A DNA stretch of 64,000 nt from Amycolatopsis sp. 2-15 (GTDB lineage: Bacteria; Actinomycetota; Actinomycetes; Mycobacteriales; Pseudonocardiaceae), in contig NZ_CP127294.1 in NCBI RefSeq assembly GCF_030285625.1, positions 8,836,001 to 8,900,000 on the forward strand, in the 5' to 3' direction. Both the position numbers and the translations under genes were made by a program. Below are positions 41,721-51,258 of the stretch, piece by piece. The notes beneath the pieces were generated by a model that made no database searches, was not told the origin of the DNA, and saw only the letters and a program-made list of their open reading frames with translations. Each line of letters begins with the position of its first letter. Position 1 is the first letter of the stretch.

Positions 41721-42337
41721 CCACGACCGTGCTCGACGTCGAAGTCCCCGCGCGGGCGCCGTTCTCCACGGTGCTGCGCCGCAGCCAGGAGCTCTCGATC
41801 ATCGACCTCGGCGGCAACCAGGCCGTCGACTTCCTCTGCTACGACGCGGCGGACACCGCGAAGCGCTACAGCGCCGCCGCGACAGTCGCCGCACAGCACA
41901 ACATCTTCCTCACCACTGGCAGCGTGCTGCGCACCGGCGAGGGCACGCCGCTGGTCACCGTCGTCGCCGACACCTGCGGCCGCCACGACACGCTCGGCGG
42001 CGCGTGCAGCAAGGAGTCCAACAGCCTCCGCTACGGCCAGCACACCCGGTTTCAGCACGCCTGCGCCGACAACTTCCTCATCGAGGGCAGCAAGTGGGGA
42101 CTCGGCAAACGCGACCTGGTGAGCAACGTCAACTGGTACATGAACGTGCCCGTCGAGGCCGACGGCACGCTCGGTATCGTCGACGGCCTCTCCGCGCCGG
42201 GCCTGGAAGTCCGGCTGCGCGCCGAGACTGACGTGCTCGTGCTCGTGTCCAACTGCCCGCAGATCAACAACCCCTGCAACGGCTTCGACCCGACGCCGGT
42301 GCGGATGGTCGTGACCGAACCGGAGCGTGCGGCGTGA
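41717..42337 (+). CDS. Urea-carboxylase-associated protein 2 / DUF1989 (CgdB-like)
   Basis: The 206-residue second DUF1989 protein has ELSIIDLGGNQAVDFLCYDA, VADTCGRHDTLGGACSKESN, FLIEGSKWGLGKRDLVSNVN, NWYMNVPVEADG and VLVSNCPQINNPCNGFDPTP, all standard for UAAP2. It overlaps UAAP1 by four bases (ATGA) and urea carboxylase by four bases (GTGA), so all three are translated together. It should form the heteromeric deiminase with its neighbour if the pathway is for guanidine. Confidence 0.87.
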   Translation: MTTTVLDVEVPARAPFSTVLRRSQELSIIDLGGNQAVDFLCYDAADTAKRYSAAATVAAQHNIFLTTGSVLRTGEGTPLVTVVADTCGRHDTLGGACSKESNSLRYGQHTRFQHACADNFLIEGSKWGLGKRDLVSNVNWYMNVPVEADGTLGIVDGLSAPGLEVRLRAETDVLVLVSNCPQINNPCNGFDPTPVRMVVTEPERAA

Positions 42338-45300
42338 AACTGCTGGTCGCCAACCGCGGCGAGATCGCGGTACGCCTGTTGCGCGGCGCCCGGGAGCTGG
42401 GTATCCCGACCGTCGCGGTGTACTCCGACGCCGACCGCACCGCACCGCACGTCCGCCTGGCCGACGAGGCGGTGCGGCTCGGCCCGGCGCCCGCGGCCGA
42501 GAGCTACCTGCGGGCCGACGCGATCATCCGGGCCGCACTCGACACCGGTGCGGATGCGATCCACCCGGGTTACGGGTTCCTCAGCGAGGACACCGCGTTC
42601 GCCCGCGCGTGCGAGGACGCCGGGATCGCGTTCATCGGCCCGGCGCCGGAGCACCTGGAGGTGTTCGGCAGCAAGCACACCGCGCGCGAGGCCGCGATCG
42701 CGGCCGGAGTGCCGCTGCTGCCCGGCACCGGGCTTCTGGCCGACCTCGACGAAGCCCTGGCCCAAGCGGCCGGGATCGGCTACCCGGTGATGCTCAAGGC
42801 GACCGGGGGCGGCGGCGGGATCGGGATGCGCGCGTGCGCGTCGGCCGACGAGCTGTCCGACGCATGGGAGACCGTGCGCAGCGTCGCGGCCAAGAGCTTC
42901 GCCAGCTCCGGAGTGTTCCTGGAACGGCTGGTGACGAGCGCCCGGCACGTCGAGGTGCAGGTGTTCGGCGACGGCGCCGGTGAGGTCCTCGCGCTGGGCA
43001 CGCGCGACTGCTCGCTGCAGCGGCGCAACCAGAAGGTCGTGGAAGAGTGCCCGGCGCCGGGCCTGCCGGACGCGGTGCCCAGGCAGCTCGCCGACGCGGC
43101 GGTGGCGCTGTGCTCGTCGGTGCGCTACCGCTCGGCCGGCACGGTCGAGTTCGTTTACGACCCCGTGCGTGAGGAGGCGGCGTTCCTCGAGGTCAACACC
43201 CGGCTGCAGGTCGAGCACCCGGTGACCGAGGCGGTGTACGGCGTCGACCTGGTCGGCTGGATGCTGCGGCTGGCGCAGGGCGACCGCGGGATGTTCACCA
43301 CCGCACCCGAGCCGCGCGGACACGCGTTCGAGGCCCGCGTCTACGCCGAGGACCCGAGCGCGAACCACCGCCCGAGCGCCGGCCTGGTCACCGGCGTGAC
43401 TCTGCCACCGGACGTCCGCGTGGACACGTGGATAGAGGCCGGCACCACCGTCACCACGCACTACGATCCCTTGCTGGCCAAGGTGATCTGCACGGGCACC
43501 GACCGCGCGGACGCACTGGCGAACCTGCGGGCGGCGCTCGCGGTCACCTCCGTGGGCGGCGTGCGCACCAACCTCGGTCAGCTCCGCGCCGCGGCGGGAG
43601 ATCCCGCGTTCACCAGCGCCACCCACGACACCGCGACGCTCGACGGCGTCACCGACGACGAGCCGCGGATCGACGTCGTGCGCGGCGGCACGATGACCAC
43701 CGTGCAGGAGTGGCCGGGCCGCACCGGGTTCTGGCACGTCGGAGTGCCGCCGTCCGGCCCGATGGACGACCTGTCGCTGCGGCTCGGCAATCTGGCGCTC
43801 GGCAACCCCGAGGGCGCGGCCGGCCTGGAGTGCACTGTGGACGGTGTCACACTGCGGTTCTCCACCGACACCACCGTCTGCGTCACCGGCGCCACCGCAC
43901 CCGTGCTCCTCGACGGCGCCCCGGCTCCCACGTGGACGCCGATCGTGGTCCCGGCCGGCGGCACGCTCGACGTGGGCGCGGGCACGGCCGGACTGCGCAG
44001 CTACGTGCTCGTGCGGGGCGGACTCGCCGTGCCCGAGTTCCTCGGCAGCGCGGCGACGTTCACGCTCGGCCGGTTCGGCGGCCACGGCGGCCGGGCGCTC
44101 GCGGCGGGCGACGTGCTCACCCCCGGGCCGGAGCCCGCGGACCCGGTCGCCGGTGCCATCGGGGACCGACCCCTGATGAGTTCACAGTGGACGATCGGTG
44201 CGTTGGAAGGCCCGCACGCCGCACCGGAGTTCTTCACGCAGGCCGACATCGAGACCTTCTACCGCACCGACTGGCAGGTGCACTTCAACTCCGCGCGCAC
44301 CGGCGTCCGGCTCGTCGGGCCGCGCCCCGAGTGGGCGCGGGAGGACGGCGGTGAGGCCGGGCTGCACCCGTCCAACATCCACGACACGCCGTACGCGATC
44401 GGCGCCGTCGACTACACCGGCGACCTGCCGATCCTGCTCGGTCCCGACGGCCCGAGCCTCGGCGGGTTCGTGTGCCCGGCGACGGTCGCCACCGGCGAAC
44501 GCTGGAAGCTGGGCCAGCTGCGCCCGGGTGACACCGTGCGCTTCGTCCCGATCGATCCCGACCATGCCGCGGCCCTGCGCCGGCGGCCGGCGGTGCCGCT
44601 GCTCCCCAGCCGGGGCGTCCTCGACGACGGCGGCGTGCTCGCCCGGCGGACCGCGGCGGACGGCGAGCCGTCGGTGACCTACCGGCGCAGCGGCGACGAC
44701 AACCTGCTCGTCGAATACGGCGACATGACTCTCGACCTCGCGCTGCGGATGCGCGTCCACGCGCTGGCGGAGCGGCTCGCCGCCGAGGGCGTGCCGGGGA
44801 TTGTCGACCTCACGCCGGGTATCCGGTCGCTGCAGGTGCACGTCGACCCGGACGCGCTGCCGGTCGGCAAGGCCCTCGGCCTGGTGCGTGAGCTGGAGGG
44901 CGACCTGCCGGTCACCGCGGACCTGGTGGTGCCCAGCCGCGGTGTGCGACTGCCGCTGTCGTGGGACGACCCGGCGACGCGCGAGGCGATCGAGCGGTAC
45001 ATGACGGGCGTGCGCGACGACGCCCCGTGGTGCCCGTGGAACATCGAGTTCATCCGCCGCGTCAACGGTCTGTCTACTGTGGACGAGGTCTACCGCACCG
45101 TGTTCGACGCCGAGTACCTCGTGCTCGGGCTCGGCGACGTCTACCTCGGCGCGCCCGTCGCGACCCCACTGGACCCGCGCCACCGCCTGGTGACCACGAA
45201 GTACAACCCGGCCCGGACGTGGACGGCCGAGAACTCGGTCGGCATCGGCGGCGCCTACCTGTGCATCTACGGGATGGAAGGGCCGGGCGGCTACCAGTTC

Positions 45301-45876
45301 GTCGGCCGGACCGTGCAGGTGTGGAGCGGCTGGCACCAGCGCGGCGCGTTCGAGCCGGGCTCGCCGTGGCTGCTGCGGTTCTTCGACCGGATCTCGTGGT
45401 ACCCGGTGTCGGCCGACGAACTGCTGGACCTGCGGGCGCGCGGCTCGGCCGGGCAGCTCGAGCTCGACATCGCCGACGGCGAGTTCCGCCTCGCCGACTA
45501 CCAGCGGTTCCTCGCCGACAACGCCGAGAGCATCGCCGGGTTCCGCGCGACGCAGTCGGCGGCGTTCGAGGCGGAACGCCGCGCCTGGGCGGCCGCGGGC
45601 GAGTTCGACCCGAAGCCGGAGCCGGTCACAAGGCCGCCGGCCCGCGTGCAGGCACCGCCGGGCGGGCACGTCGTCGAGGCCCCGTTCGCCGCCACCGTCT
45701 GGCGGGTGGACGTCGAGGCGGGCACGCGGGTGGACCACAAGCAGTCGCTGGTCACGCTGGAAGCCATGAAAACCGAGGCGCGCATCCCCGCGCCCGCCGA
45801 CGGAAAGGTGCTCGAGGTGCTCGTGTCCCCCGGCGACCAGGTCGCGCCCGGCACCCCGCTGGTGGTGCTCGGATGA
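42334..45876 (+). CDS. uca: Urea (or guanidine) carboxylase, biotin-dependent
   Basis: The 1180-residue protein has a biotin-carboxylase domain (about 1-450; LLVANRGEIAVRLLRGAREL, MLKATGGGGGIGM, LEVNTRLQVEHPVTEAVYGV), then KipA/KipI-like carboxyltransferase domains (about 455-1090; TMTTVQEWPGRTGFWHVGVP, GPDGPSLGGFVCPATVATGE, MEGPGGYQFVGRTVQVW), and a C-terminal biotinyl domain with EAMKTE (Lys1146). It carboxylates urea to allophanate, or guanidine to carboxyguanidine, with ATP and bicarbonate. Sequence alone does not separate the two activities here; DUF1989 neighbours favour guanidine. Its GTG start overlaps UAAP2. Confidence 0.93.
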   Translation: MKLLVANRGEIAVRLLRGARELGIPTVAVYSDADRTAPHVRLADEAVRLGPAPAAESYLRADAIIRAALDTGADAIHPGYGFLSEDTAFARACEDAGIAFIGPAPEHLEVFGSKHTAREAAIAAGVPLLPGTGLLADLDEALAQAAGIGYPVMLKATGGGGGIGMRACASADELSDAWETVRSVAAKSFASSGVFLERLVTSARHVEVQVFGDGAGEVLALGTRDCSLQRRNQKVVEECPAPGLPDAVPRQLADAAVALCSSVRYRSAGTVEFVYDPVREEAAFLEVNTRLQVEHPVTEAVYGVDLVGWMLRLAQGDRGMFTTAPEPRGHAFEARVYAEDPSANHRPSAGLVTGVTLPPDVRVDTWIEAGTTVTTHYDPLLAKVICTGTDRADALANLRAALAVTSVGGVRTNLGQLRAAAGDPAFTSATHDTATLDGVTDDEPRIDVVRGGTMTTVQEWPGRTGFWHVGVPPSGPMDDLSLRLGNLALGNPEGAAGLECTVDGVTLRFSTDTTVCVTGATAPVLLDGAPAPTWTPIVVPAGGTLDVGAGTAGLRSYVLVRGGLAVPEFLGSAATFTLGRFGGHGGRALAAGDVLTPGPEPADPVAGAIGDRPLMSSQWTIGALEGPHAAPEFFTQADIETFYRTDWQVHFNSARTGVRLVGPRPEWAREDGGEAGLHPSNIHDTPYAIGAVDYTGDLPILLGPDGPSLGGFVCPATVATGERWKLGQLRPGDTVRFVPIDPDHAAALRRRPAVPLLPSRGVLDDGGVLARRTAADGEPSVTYRRSGDDNLLVEYGDMTLDLALRMRVHALAERLAAEGVPGIVDLTPGIRSLQVHVDPDALPVGKALGLVRELEGDLPVTADLVVPSRGVRLPLSWDDPATREAIERYMTGVRDDAPWCPWNIEFIRRVNGLSTVDEVYRTVFDAEYLVLGLGDVYLGAPVATPLDPRHRLVTTKYNPARTWTAENSVGIGGAYLCIYGMEGPGGYQFVGRTVQVWSGWHQRGAFEPGSPWLLRFFDRISWYPVSADELLDLRARGSAGQLELDIADGEFRLADYQRFLADNAESIAGFRATQSAAFEAERRAWAAAGEFDPKPEPVTRPPARVQAPPGGHVVEAPFAATVWRVDVEAGTRVDHKQSLVTLEAMKTEARIPAPADGKVLEVLVSPGDQVAPGTPLVVLG

Positions 45877-47462
45877 TCCGCGAACGCGTGCGCGCCGCCT
45901 ACCGCCGGATCGAGCAGGTCGACCGGCCCGAGATCTGGGTGGACCTGCGGCCGGAGGCCGACTTGCTGGCCGAAGCGGCGGCGCTCGAAGACCGGTTCGC
46001 CGCCGGGGAACCGCTCCCGCTCTACGCGCGGCTCGCCGCGGTCAAGGGCAACATCGACGTCGCCGGGTTGCCCACCACGGCCGGATGCCCGGCCTACGCC
46101 TACGAGCCCGCGGCGGACGCCCCCGTCGTCGCCCGACTGAAAGCGGCGGGTGCGCTGGTGCTCGGCACGACGAACCTCGACCAGTTCGCGACCGGGCTGG
46201 TCGGCACGCGCAGCCCGTACGGCGCGGTGCGCAACGCCGTCGACCCGGCGTACGTGTCGGGCGGGTCGAGCTCGGGGTCCGCGGTCGCCGTCGCGCTGGG
46301 GATCGCGGATCTCGCGCTCGGGACGGACACGGCGGGCTCGGGCCGGGTGCCGGCGGCGTTCAACGGGATCGTGGGGCTGAAGCCGACGCCGGGGCTGCTG
46401 CCCACGGACGGCGTCGTGCCGGCGTGCGCGAGCATCGACTGTGTGTCGATCTTCGCGCGCACGGTGGGCGAGGCGGAACTCGCGCTGCGGTGCCTGTCGG
46501 ACGAGGGCGCGTTCCGGATCGGCGTCCCGGCCGCCTTGGGCCCGCTGCGGGACGGCTGGGCCGAGGCCTACGCCGCCGCCGTGGCGGACTACGCCGCGGC
46601 CGGTGCGGTGGTGACCACTGTGGACTTGTCGCCTTTTCTCGCCGCGGCACGGCTGCTGTACGAGGGTTCGTTCGTCGCAGAGCGCTACACCGCCGTCGGC
46701 GAGTTCGTCGAGAAGCACCGCGACGACGTCGACCCGACCGTCTCCGCCATCATCACCGCGGCCCGCGACCTCCCGGCGCACCGGTTGTTCGCCGACCAGG
46801 CCACGCTCGCCGAGCTCAAGCGCGAGGCCGACGCCGTGCTCTCCACAGTGGACGCCCTGCTGCTGCCGACCACCACCGGCCACCCGACGCTCGCCGAGGT
46901 GGCCGCGGACCCGGTCGGCGCGAACGCCGCGCTCGGCCGCTTCACCAACTTCGCCAACCTGCTCGGCCTGTCCGCACTCGCCGTGCCCGCCGGGACGGTC
47001 GGCGGGCGGCCGTTCGGGGTGATGCTCGTCGGCCCGGCGAACGCGGACGCGAAGCTGGCCGCGCTGGCCCGCGGCGTTGAGGACCGCGTCCGTCTCGCCG
47101 TCGTCGGGGCGCACCTGCGGGGGCAGCCGCTCAACCACGAGCTGACCTCCCGTGGCGGCCGCTTCGTCGCCGAAACCGAGACCGCGCCCGAGTACCGGCT
47201 GCACGCGCTGGCCACGACCCCGCCCAAACCCGGGCTCGTGCGCGTGGCCGAAGGCGGCGTCGCGATCGCGGCCGAGGTGTGGGACCTCCCGGTGGCCGGC
47301 TTCGGCGCGTTCGTGGCGGCGGTCCCGGCGCCGCTGGCGATCGGGCGGGTGCGCCTGCGCGCCGGTTCGGAGGTCTCGGGCTTCCTGTGCGAGCCGGCGG
47401 CGCTCGCCGCCGCCGAGGACATCTCCGCGAAGGGGGGCTGGCTCGCCCACCTGCGTTCCTGA
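45873..47462 (+). CDS. atzF: Allophanate hydrolase
   Basis: The 529-residue protein has an amidase-signature domain: AAVKGNIDVAGLPTTAGCP with the catalytic Lys, SGGSSSGSAVAVALG with the serines, and TAGSGRVPAAFNGIVGLKP. A C-terminal allophanate-hydrolase domain follows (about 425-529; LVRVAEGGVAIAAEVWDLPV and SGFLCEPAALAAAEDIS). It splits allophanate to ammonia and CO2, completing the pathway. ATG 45873 overlaps the carboxylase stop (ATGA). It is the last gene of the five-gene operon. Length is a little short of the usual 600 residues but both domains are present. Confidence 0.92.
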   Translation: MIRERVRAAYRRIEQVDRPEIWVDLRPEADLLAEAAALEDRFAAGEPLPLYARLAAVKGNIDVAGLPTTAGCPAYAYEPAADAPVVARLKAAGALVLGTTNLDQFATGLVGTRSPYGAVRNAVDPAYVSGGSSSGSAVAVALGIADLALGTDTAGSGRVPAAFNGIVGLKPTPGLLPTDGVVPACASIDCVSIFARTVGEAELALRCLSDEGAFRIGVPAALGPLRDGWAEAYAAAVADYAAAGAVVTTVDLSPFLAAARLLYEGSFVAERYTAVGEFVEKHRDDVDPTVSAIITAARDLPAHRLFADQATLAELKREADAVLSTVDALLLPTTTGHPTLAEVAADPVGANAALGRFTNFANLLGLSALAVPAGTVGGRPFGVMLVGPANADAKLAALARGVEDRVRLAVVGAHLRGQPLNHELTSRGGRFVAETETAPEYRLHALATTPPKPGLVRVAEGGVAIAAEVWDLPVAGFGAFVAAVPAPLAIGRVRLRAGSEVSGFLCEPAALAAAEDISAKGGWLAHLRS

Positions 47463-47579
47463 GGGCCGGGGCCGCCCGGCAGTGTGCCGTCGCCCACTCG
47501 TCCGGGCCACTCCCCTGGTTACCCGTGGGTAACAAGGGCTATCGTGCGGACAGGATTTCTGTCTACTTCAGGAGCATTC

Positions 47580-48815
47580 GTGGCCGCACCAGCAACGCCG
47601 CCCCTTGCGCCGACCGCGCGTGGGGTGCGCAACGTCGTGTTCGTCGAAGGGGTACGCACCCCCTTCGGCAAGGCGGGCGACAAGGGCATCTACGCCGGGA
47701 CCCGGGCGGACGACCTGGTCGTCAACGCCATCCGTGAGCTGCTGCGGCGGCACCCCGAGCTGCCGCCCGAGCGGGTGGACGACGTCGCCATCGCGGCGAC
47801 GACCCAGATCGGCGACCAGGGCCTCACCATCGGGCGCACGGCCGCGCTGCTGGCCGGGCTGCCGAAGTCCGTGCCGGGCTTCGCCATCGACCGTATGTGC
47901 GCGGGCGCGATGACGGCCGTGACCACGGTCGCGAGCGGCATCGGCTTCGGCGCGTACGACATCGCGATCGCCGGCGGCGTCGAGCACATGGGCCGCCATC
48001 CGATGGGCGAGGGCGTGGACCCCAACCCGCGCATCATCGCCGACAAGCTCGTGGACCCGACCGCGCTCGTCATGGGCCAGACCGCGGAGAACCTGCACGA
48101 CCGGTTCCCCGAGATCACCAAGGAGCGCACCGACGCCTACGCCGCGCGCAGCCAGGAGCACTACGCCGAGGCCGTGAAGACCGGCAAGATCGGCCCCGAG
48201 CTGGTGCCGGTCGCGATCCGGTCGAAGGAATTGGGCTGGGGCCTGGCGACCGAGGACGAGCCGCCGCGGCCGGGCACGACCGTGGAGCAGCTGGCGAAGC
48301 TGAAGACGCCGTTCCGGCCGCACGGCCGCATCACCGCCGGCAACGCGGCGGGCCTGAACGACGGCGCGACCGCGTCGATCCTCGCCGACGAGGAAACCGC
48401 CCGTGAGCTGGGCCTGCCCGCCGCGATGCGGCTGGTCGGCTACTCGTTCGCCGGGGTCGAGCCGGAGGTCATGGGCATCGGCCCGGTGCCGGCCACGGAG
48501 AAGCTGTTCAAGCGCACCGGCCTGTCGATCGACGACATCGGCCTGTTCGAGATCAACGAGGCGTTCGCCGTGCAGGTGCTCGCCTTCCTCGACCACTTCG
48601 GTATCGACCAGGACGACCCGCGCGTGAACCAGTGGGGCGGCGCGATCGCGTGCGGCCACCCGCTGGCCTCGTCCGGCGTGCGGCTGATGACGCAGCTGGC
48701 GCGCCAGTTCGCCGAGCGCCCCGACGTGCGCTACGGCATGACCACCATGTGCATCGGCATCGGCATGGGCGGCACCGTGATCTGGGAGAACCCGGCGTTC
48801 GAGGGGGCGAAGTAA
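47580..48815 (+). CDS. fadA: Acetyl-CoA C-acyltransferase (thiolase)
   Basis: The 411-residue thiolase has the N-terminal RNVVFVEGVRTPFGKAGD, active-site cysteine in FAIDRMCAGAMTAV, the C-terminal NEAFAVQVL and the second active site in GGAIACGHPLASSGVR and MCIGIGMGG. It cleaves 3-ketoacyl-CoA in beta-oxidation. GTG 47580 is behind CAGGAG at 47570, which makes the upstream in-frame start unlikely. The stop is directly followed by the fadB ATG. Such fadA-fadB pairs near rnd-hemE are remembered from Streptomyces as well. Confidence 0.93.
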   Translation: MAAPATPPLAPTARGVRNVVFVEGVRTPFGKAGDKGIYAGTRADDLVVNAIRELLRRHPELPPERVDDVAIAATTQIGDQGLTIGRTAALLAGLPKSVPGFAIDRMCAGAMTAVTTVASGIGFGAYDIAIAGGVEHMGRHPMGEGVDPNPRIIADKLVDPTALVMGQTAENLHDRFPEITKERTDAYAARSQEHYAEAVKTGKIGPELVPVAIRSKELGWGLATEDEPPRPGTTVEQLAKLKTPFRPHGRITAGNAAGLNDGATASILADEETARELGLPAAMRLVGYSFAGVEPEVMGIGPVPATEKLFKRTGLSIDDIGLFEINEAFAVQVLAFLDHFGIDQDDPRVNQWGGAIACGHPLASSGVRLMTQLARQFAERPDVRYGMTTMCIGIGMGGTVIWENPAFEGAK

Positions 48816-50927
48816 ATGACTTTCACCGCTGAAGAGGCCAAGGCCGCGTTCCCCGACGAGGTCGTGACCACCGCCGTCACGCGCCTGGTGAAGGTGCCCG
48901 GGCTGGCCAAGCCCGTCGCGCTGATCACGCTCGACAACGGCCACGACCACACCCGGCCGAGCACCTTCGGCCCGCAGGGCCTGGTGTCGCTCAACGCGGC
49001 GCTGGACGTGGCGTTCGAGGCCGAGCCCGCGGCGATCGCGGTCACCGGCAAGCCGTTCATCTTCGCCGTCGGCGCGGATCTGTCCGGTGTGGAGGCCGTG
49101 TCGGACCCGGCGCTGGCCCGGAAGATCGCGCAGACCGGCCACGACGTGTTCCGCCGGCTCACCGAATCGACGATCCCGACGTTCGGCTTCGTCAACGGCG
49201 CGGTGATGGGCGGCGGGCTCGAACTGGCCCTGTCGTGCCATTACCGGACGCTCTCGGAGAACACTGCCGCGATCGCGTTCCCCGAGGTGTTCCTCGGCCT
49301 GTTCCCGGGTTGGGGCGGCACGCAGCTGCTGCCGAACCTCATCGGAGCCGACGCCGCCGTCACGGTGATCATCGAGAACGCGCTGGCGCAGAACAAGATG
49401 CTCAACGTGAAGCAGGCGGCGGAACTCGGCATCGTCGACGAGGTGTTCGGCTCGGCCGACTACCTCGAGCAGTCGCTGCTGTGGCTCGCGAAGGTCGTCA
49501 ACGGTGAGATCACGCCGGCGCGCCGCGAGATCGACCGCGGCGCGGGCTGGGACGCGGCGATCGCGCGCGCGAAGGCCATCGTGGACGGTCGAACGCACGG
49601 CGCGTCGCCGGGCGCGACGAAGGCTGTGGAGCTGCTGGAGCTGGCGCGGGACAACGATCTCGACCGCGGTTACGCGGCCGAGACGGACGGGCTGGCCGAG
49701 CTGCTGATGTCCGACGTGCTGCGCGCCGGGCTGTACTCGTTCAACCTCGTGAACAAGCGCGCGAAGCGGCCGGCCGGTGCACCGGACAAGTCGCTGGCAC
49801 GCAAGGTGAACAAGGTCGGCATCGTGGGCGCGGGCCTGATGGCCAGCCAGCTCGCGCTGCTGTTCGTGCGCCGTCTCAAGGTGCCGGTGGTGCTCACCGA
49901 CGTCGACCAGGAGCGCGTCGACAAGGGCGTGGGTTACGTCCACGACGAGATCGACAAGCTGCTGGCCCGCAAGCGCGTGTCGCCGGACGGCGCCAACCGG
50001 CTCAAGGCACTGGTGACCGGTTCGCTCGACAAGGCCGCGTTCTCCGACGCCGACTTCGTGATCGAGGCCGTGTTCGAAGAACTGGATGTGAAGCAGGCGG
50101 TGTTCGCCGAGCTGGAGCAGCACGTGTCGCCCGAGGCGATCCTGGCGACGAACACGTCTTCGCTGTCGATCAGCGCGATGGCCTCGAAGCTGCAGCACCC
50201 CGAGCGCGTGGTGGGTTTCCACTTCTTCAACCCGGTGGCCGTGCTGCCGCTGCTGGAGATCGTGCGCGGCGAGAAGACCGACGACGCCACGCTCGCCACG
50301 GCGTTCTCGGTCGGCAAGCAGCTGAAGAAGTCGAGCGTGCTGGTGAAGGACGCCACGGCGTTCGTCGTCAACCGGCTGCTGCTGCGTTTCCTCGGCGAGG
50401 TGCTGGTGTCCGTGGACGAGGGCACGCCGTTCGAGGTCGCGGACTCGGCGCTGGAGCCGCTGGGCCTGCCGATGTCGCCGCTGAACCTGATGCAGCTCGT
50501 CGGTCCGGCCATCGCCCTGCACGTGGGTGAGACGCTGCACGGGTCGTTCCCGGACCGCTTCACGGTGAGCGAGAACCTCGCCAAGTTCGTGAAGGCGGGC
50601 AAGAAGGGCGTGTGGACCTGGGACTCCTCGGGCACCGCGTCCGTCGACCCGGAGGTCGACGCCCTGTGGACCCGAGGGGACAACCCGTCCACGGCCGAGC
50701 AGGTGCGGGACCGCGCGCTGAACGCCATCGCCCAGGAAATCCGCCTGATGCTCGACGAGGGTGTGGTCGCGGAGGCGCTGGACATCGATCTGTGCCTGCT
50801 GCTGGGCGCGGGCTGGCCGTTCTGGAACGGCGGCATCACGCCGTACCTGGACCGGGCCGGGGTGTCGGAGCGGGTGAACGGGAAGCCGTTCCTGGCACCG
50901 GGTGTCGCTTCGGTGCCGGTCGCCTGA
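48816..50927 (+). CDS. fadB: Fatty-acid oxidation complex alpha subunit (enoyl-CoA hydratase / 3-hydroxyacyl-CoA dehydrogenase)
   Basis: The 703-residue bifunctional protein has an enoyl-CoA hydratase/isomerase domain (about 1-300; FIFAVGADLSGVEAV, GFVNGAVMGGGLELALSCHY, FPEVFLGLFPGWGGTQLLPN) and a dehydrogenase domain with NAD-binding GIVGAGLMASQLALLFVRR (about 330-350), FVIEAVFEELDVKQAVFAEL, NTSSLSISAM and VGFHFFNPVAVLPLLEIVRG. It starts immediately after the fadA stop, forming a two-gene operon for beta-oxidation. A strong terminator lies at 50938-50975. Confidence 0.93.
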   Translation: MTFTAEEAKAAFPDEVVTTAVTRLVKVPGLAKPVALITLDNGHDHTRPSTFGPQGLVSLNAALDVAFEAEPAAIAVTGKPFIFAVGADLSGVEAVSDPALARKIAQTGHDVFRRLTESTIPTFGFVNGAVMGGGLELALSCHYRTLSENTAAIAFPEVFLGLFPGWGGTQLLPNLIGADAAVTVIIENALAQNKMLNVKQAAELGIVDEVFGSADYLEQSLLWLAKVVNGEITPARREIDRGAGWDAAIARAKAIVDGRTHGASPGATKAVELLELARDNDLDRGYAAETDGLAELLMSDVLRAGLYSFNLVNKRAKRPAGAPDKSLARKVNKVGIVGAGLMASQLALLFVRRLKVPVVLTDVDQERVDKGVGYVHDEIDKLLARKRVSPDGANRLKALVTGSLDKAAFSDADFVIEAVFEELDVKQAVFAELEQHVSPEAILATNTSSLSISAMASKLQHPERVVGFHFFNPVAVLPLLEIVRGEKTDDATLATAFSVGKQLKKSSVLVKDATAFVVNRLLLRFLGEVLVSVDEGTPFEVADSALEPLGLPMSPLNLMQLVGPAIALHVGETLHGSFPDRFTVSENLAKFVKAGKKGVWTWDSSGTASVDPEVDALWTRGDNPSTAEQVRDRALNAIAQEIRLMLDEGVVAEALDIDLCLLLGAGWPFWNGGITPYLDRAGVSERVNGKPFLAPGVASVPVA

Positions 50928-50937
50928 TCAAGGCCGA

Positions 50938-50975
50938 GGGCGGTGTGTCCGATGTGGACACACCGCCCTGTTTTT
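50938..50975 (+). terminator. Terminator after fadB
   Basis: GGGCGGTGTGTCC and GGACACACCGCCC form a 13-bp perfect stem, followed by TGTTTTTC. The T-run overlaps the end of the convergent FtsX-like relic. Confidence 0.92.
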
Positions 50976-51258
50976 CACGGACAGGACGGGCCGCGAGTGC
51001 CCGATGGAAAGATCTGCCGGAAGAAATCCGGCGGCACGGCCTGCACATTGTGTGCGGCGGGGATCTGCGCCTGCAGTTGCCGTGCCAACGCGCTCGTGTC
51101 GGTGCCCGGTCGCGCAAACGCGGTGATCATCGGTGACACGTCTTCCGCACCGCGTCCGAGTGCACGGCGCCGCCGACGAGGAAGGCCCGGCCGGCCCCCG
51201 CACCGAGGGCGAGGACCAGCACCGGGGCCAGCCAGCGCCACATTCGGTTTCCCGTCAC
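50975..51258 (-). pseudogene. FtsX-ectodomain paralogue 1, middle deleted, split in two frames
   Basis: GTG 51258 overlaps the stop of paralogue 2 (GTGA). The first frame gives the family's N-terminus (MWRWLAPVLVLALGAGAGRA and about 20 more residues) and stops at 51127. A second frame starts at ATG 51130, overlapping that stop (ATGA), and encodes 51 residues matching the family's C-terminus (ARPGTDTSALARQLQAQIPA, then FPSGTRGPSCP). About 80 residues found in the intact copies are missing between them. It may be a pseudogene or two coupled micro-proteins. It is the last unit of the array and ends inside the fadB terminator. Confidence 0.65.

Noticed and set aside
47568..50540. A 990-codon minus-strand open frame opposite fadA-fadB
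   Set aside because: It is rich in His, Arg and Gln, has no recognisable domain, and lies fully antisense to two well-supported beta-oxidation genes.
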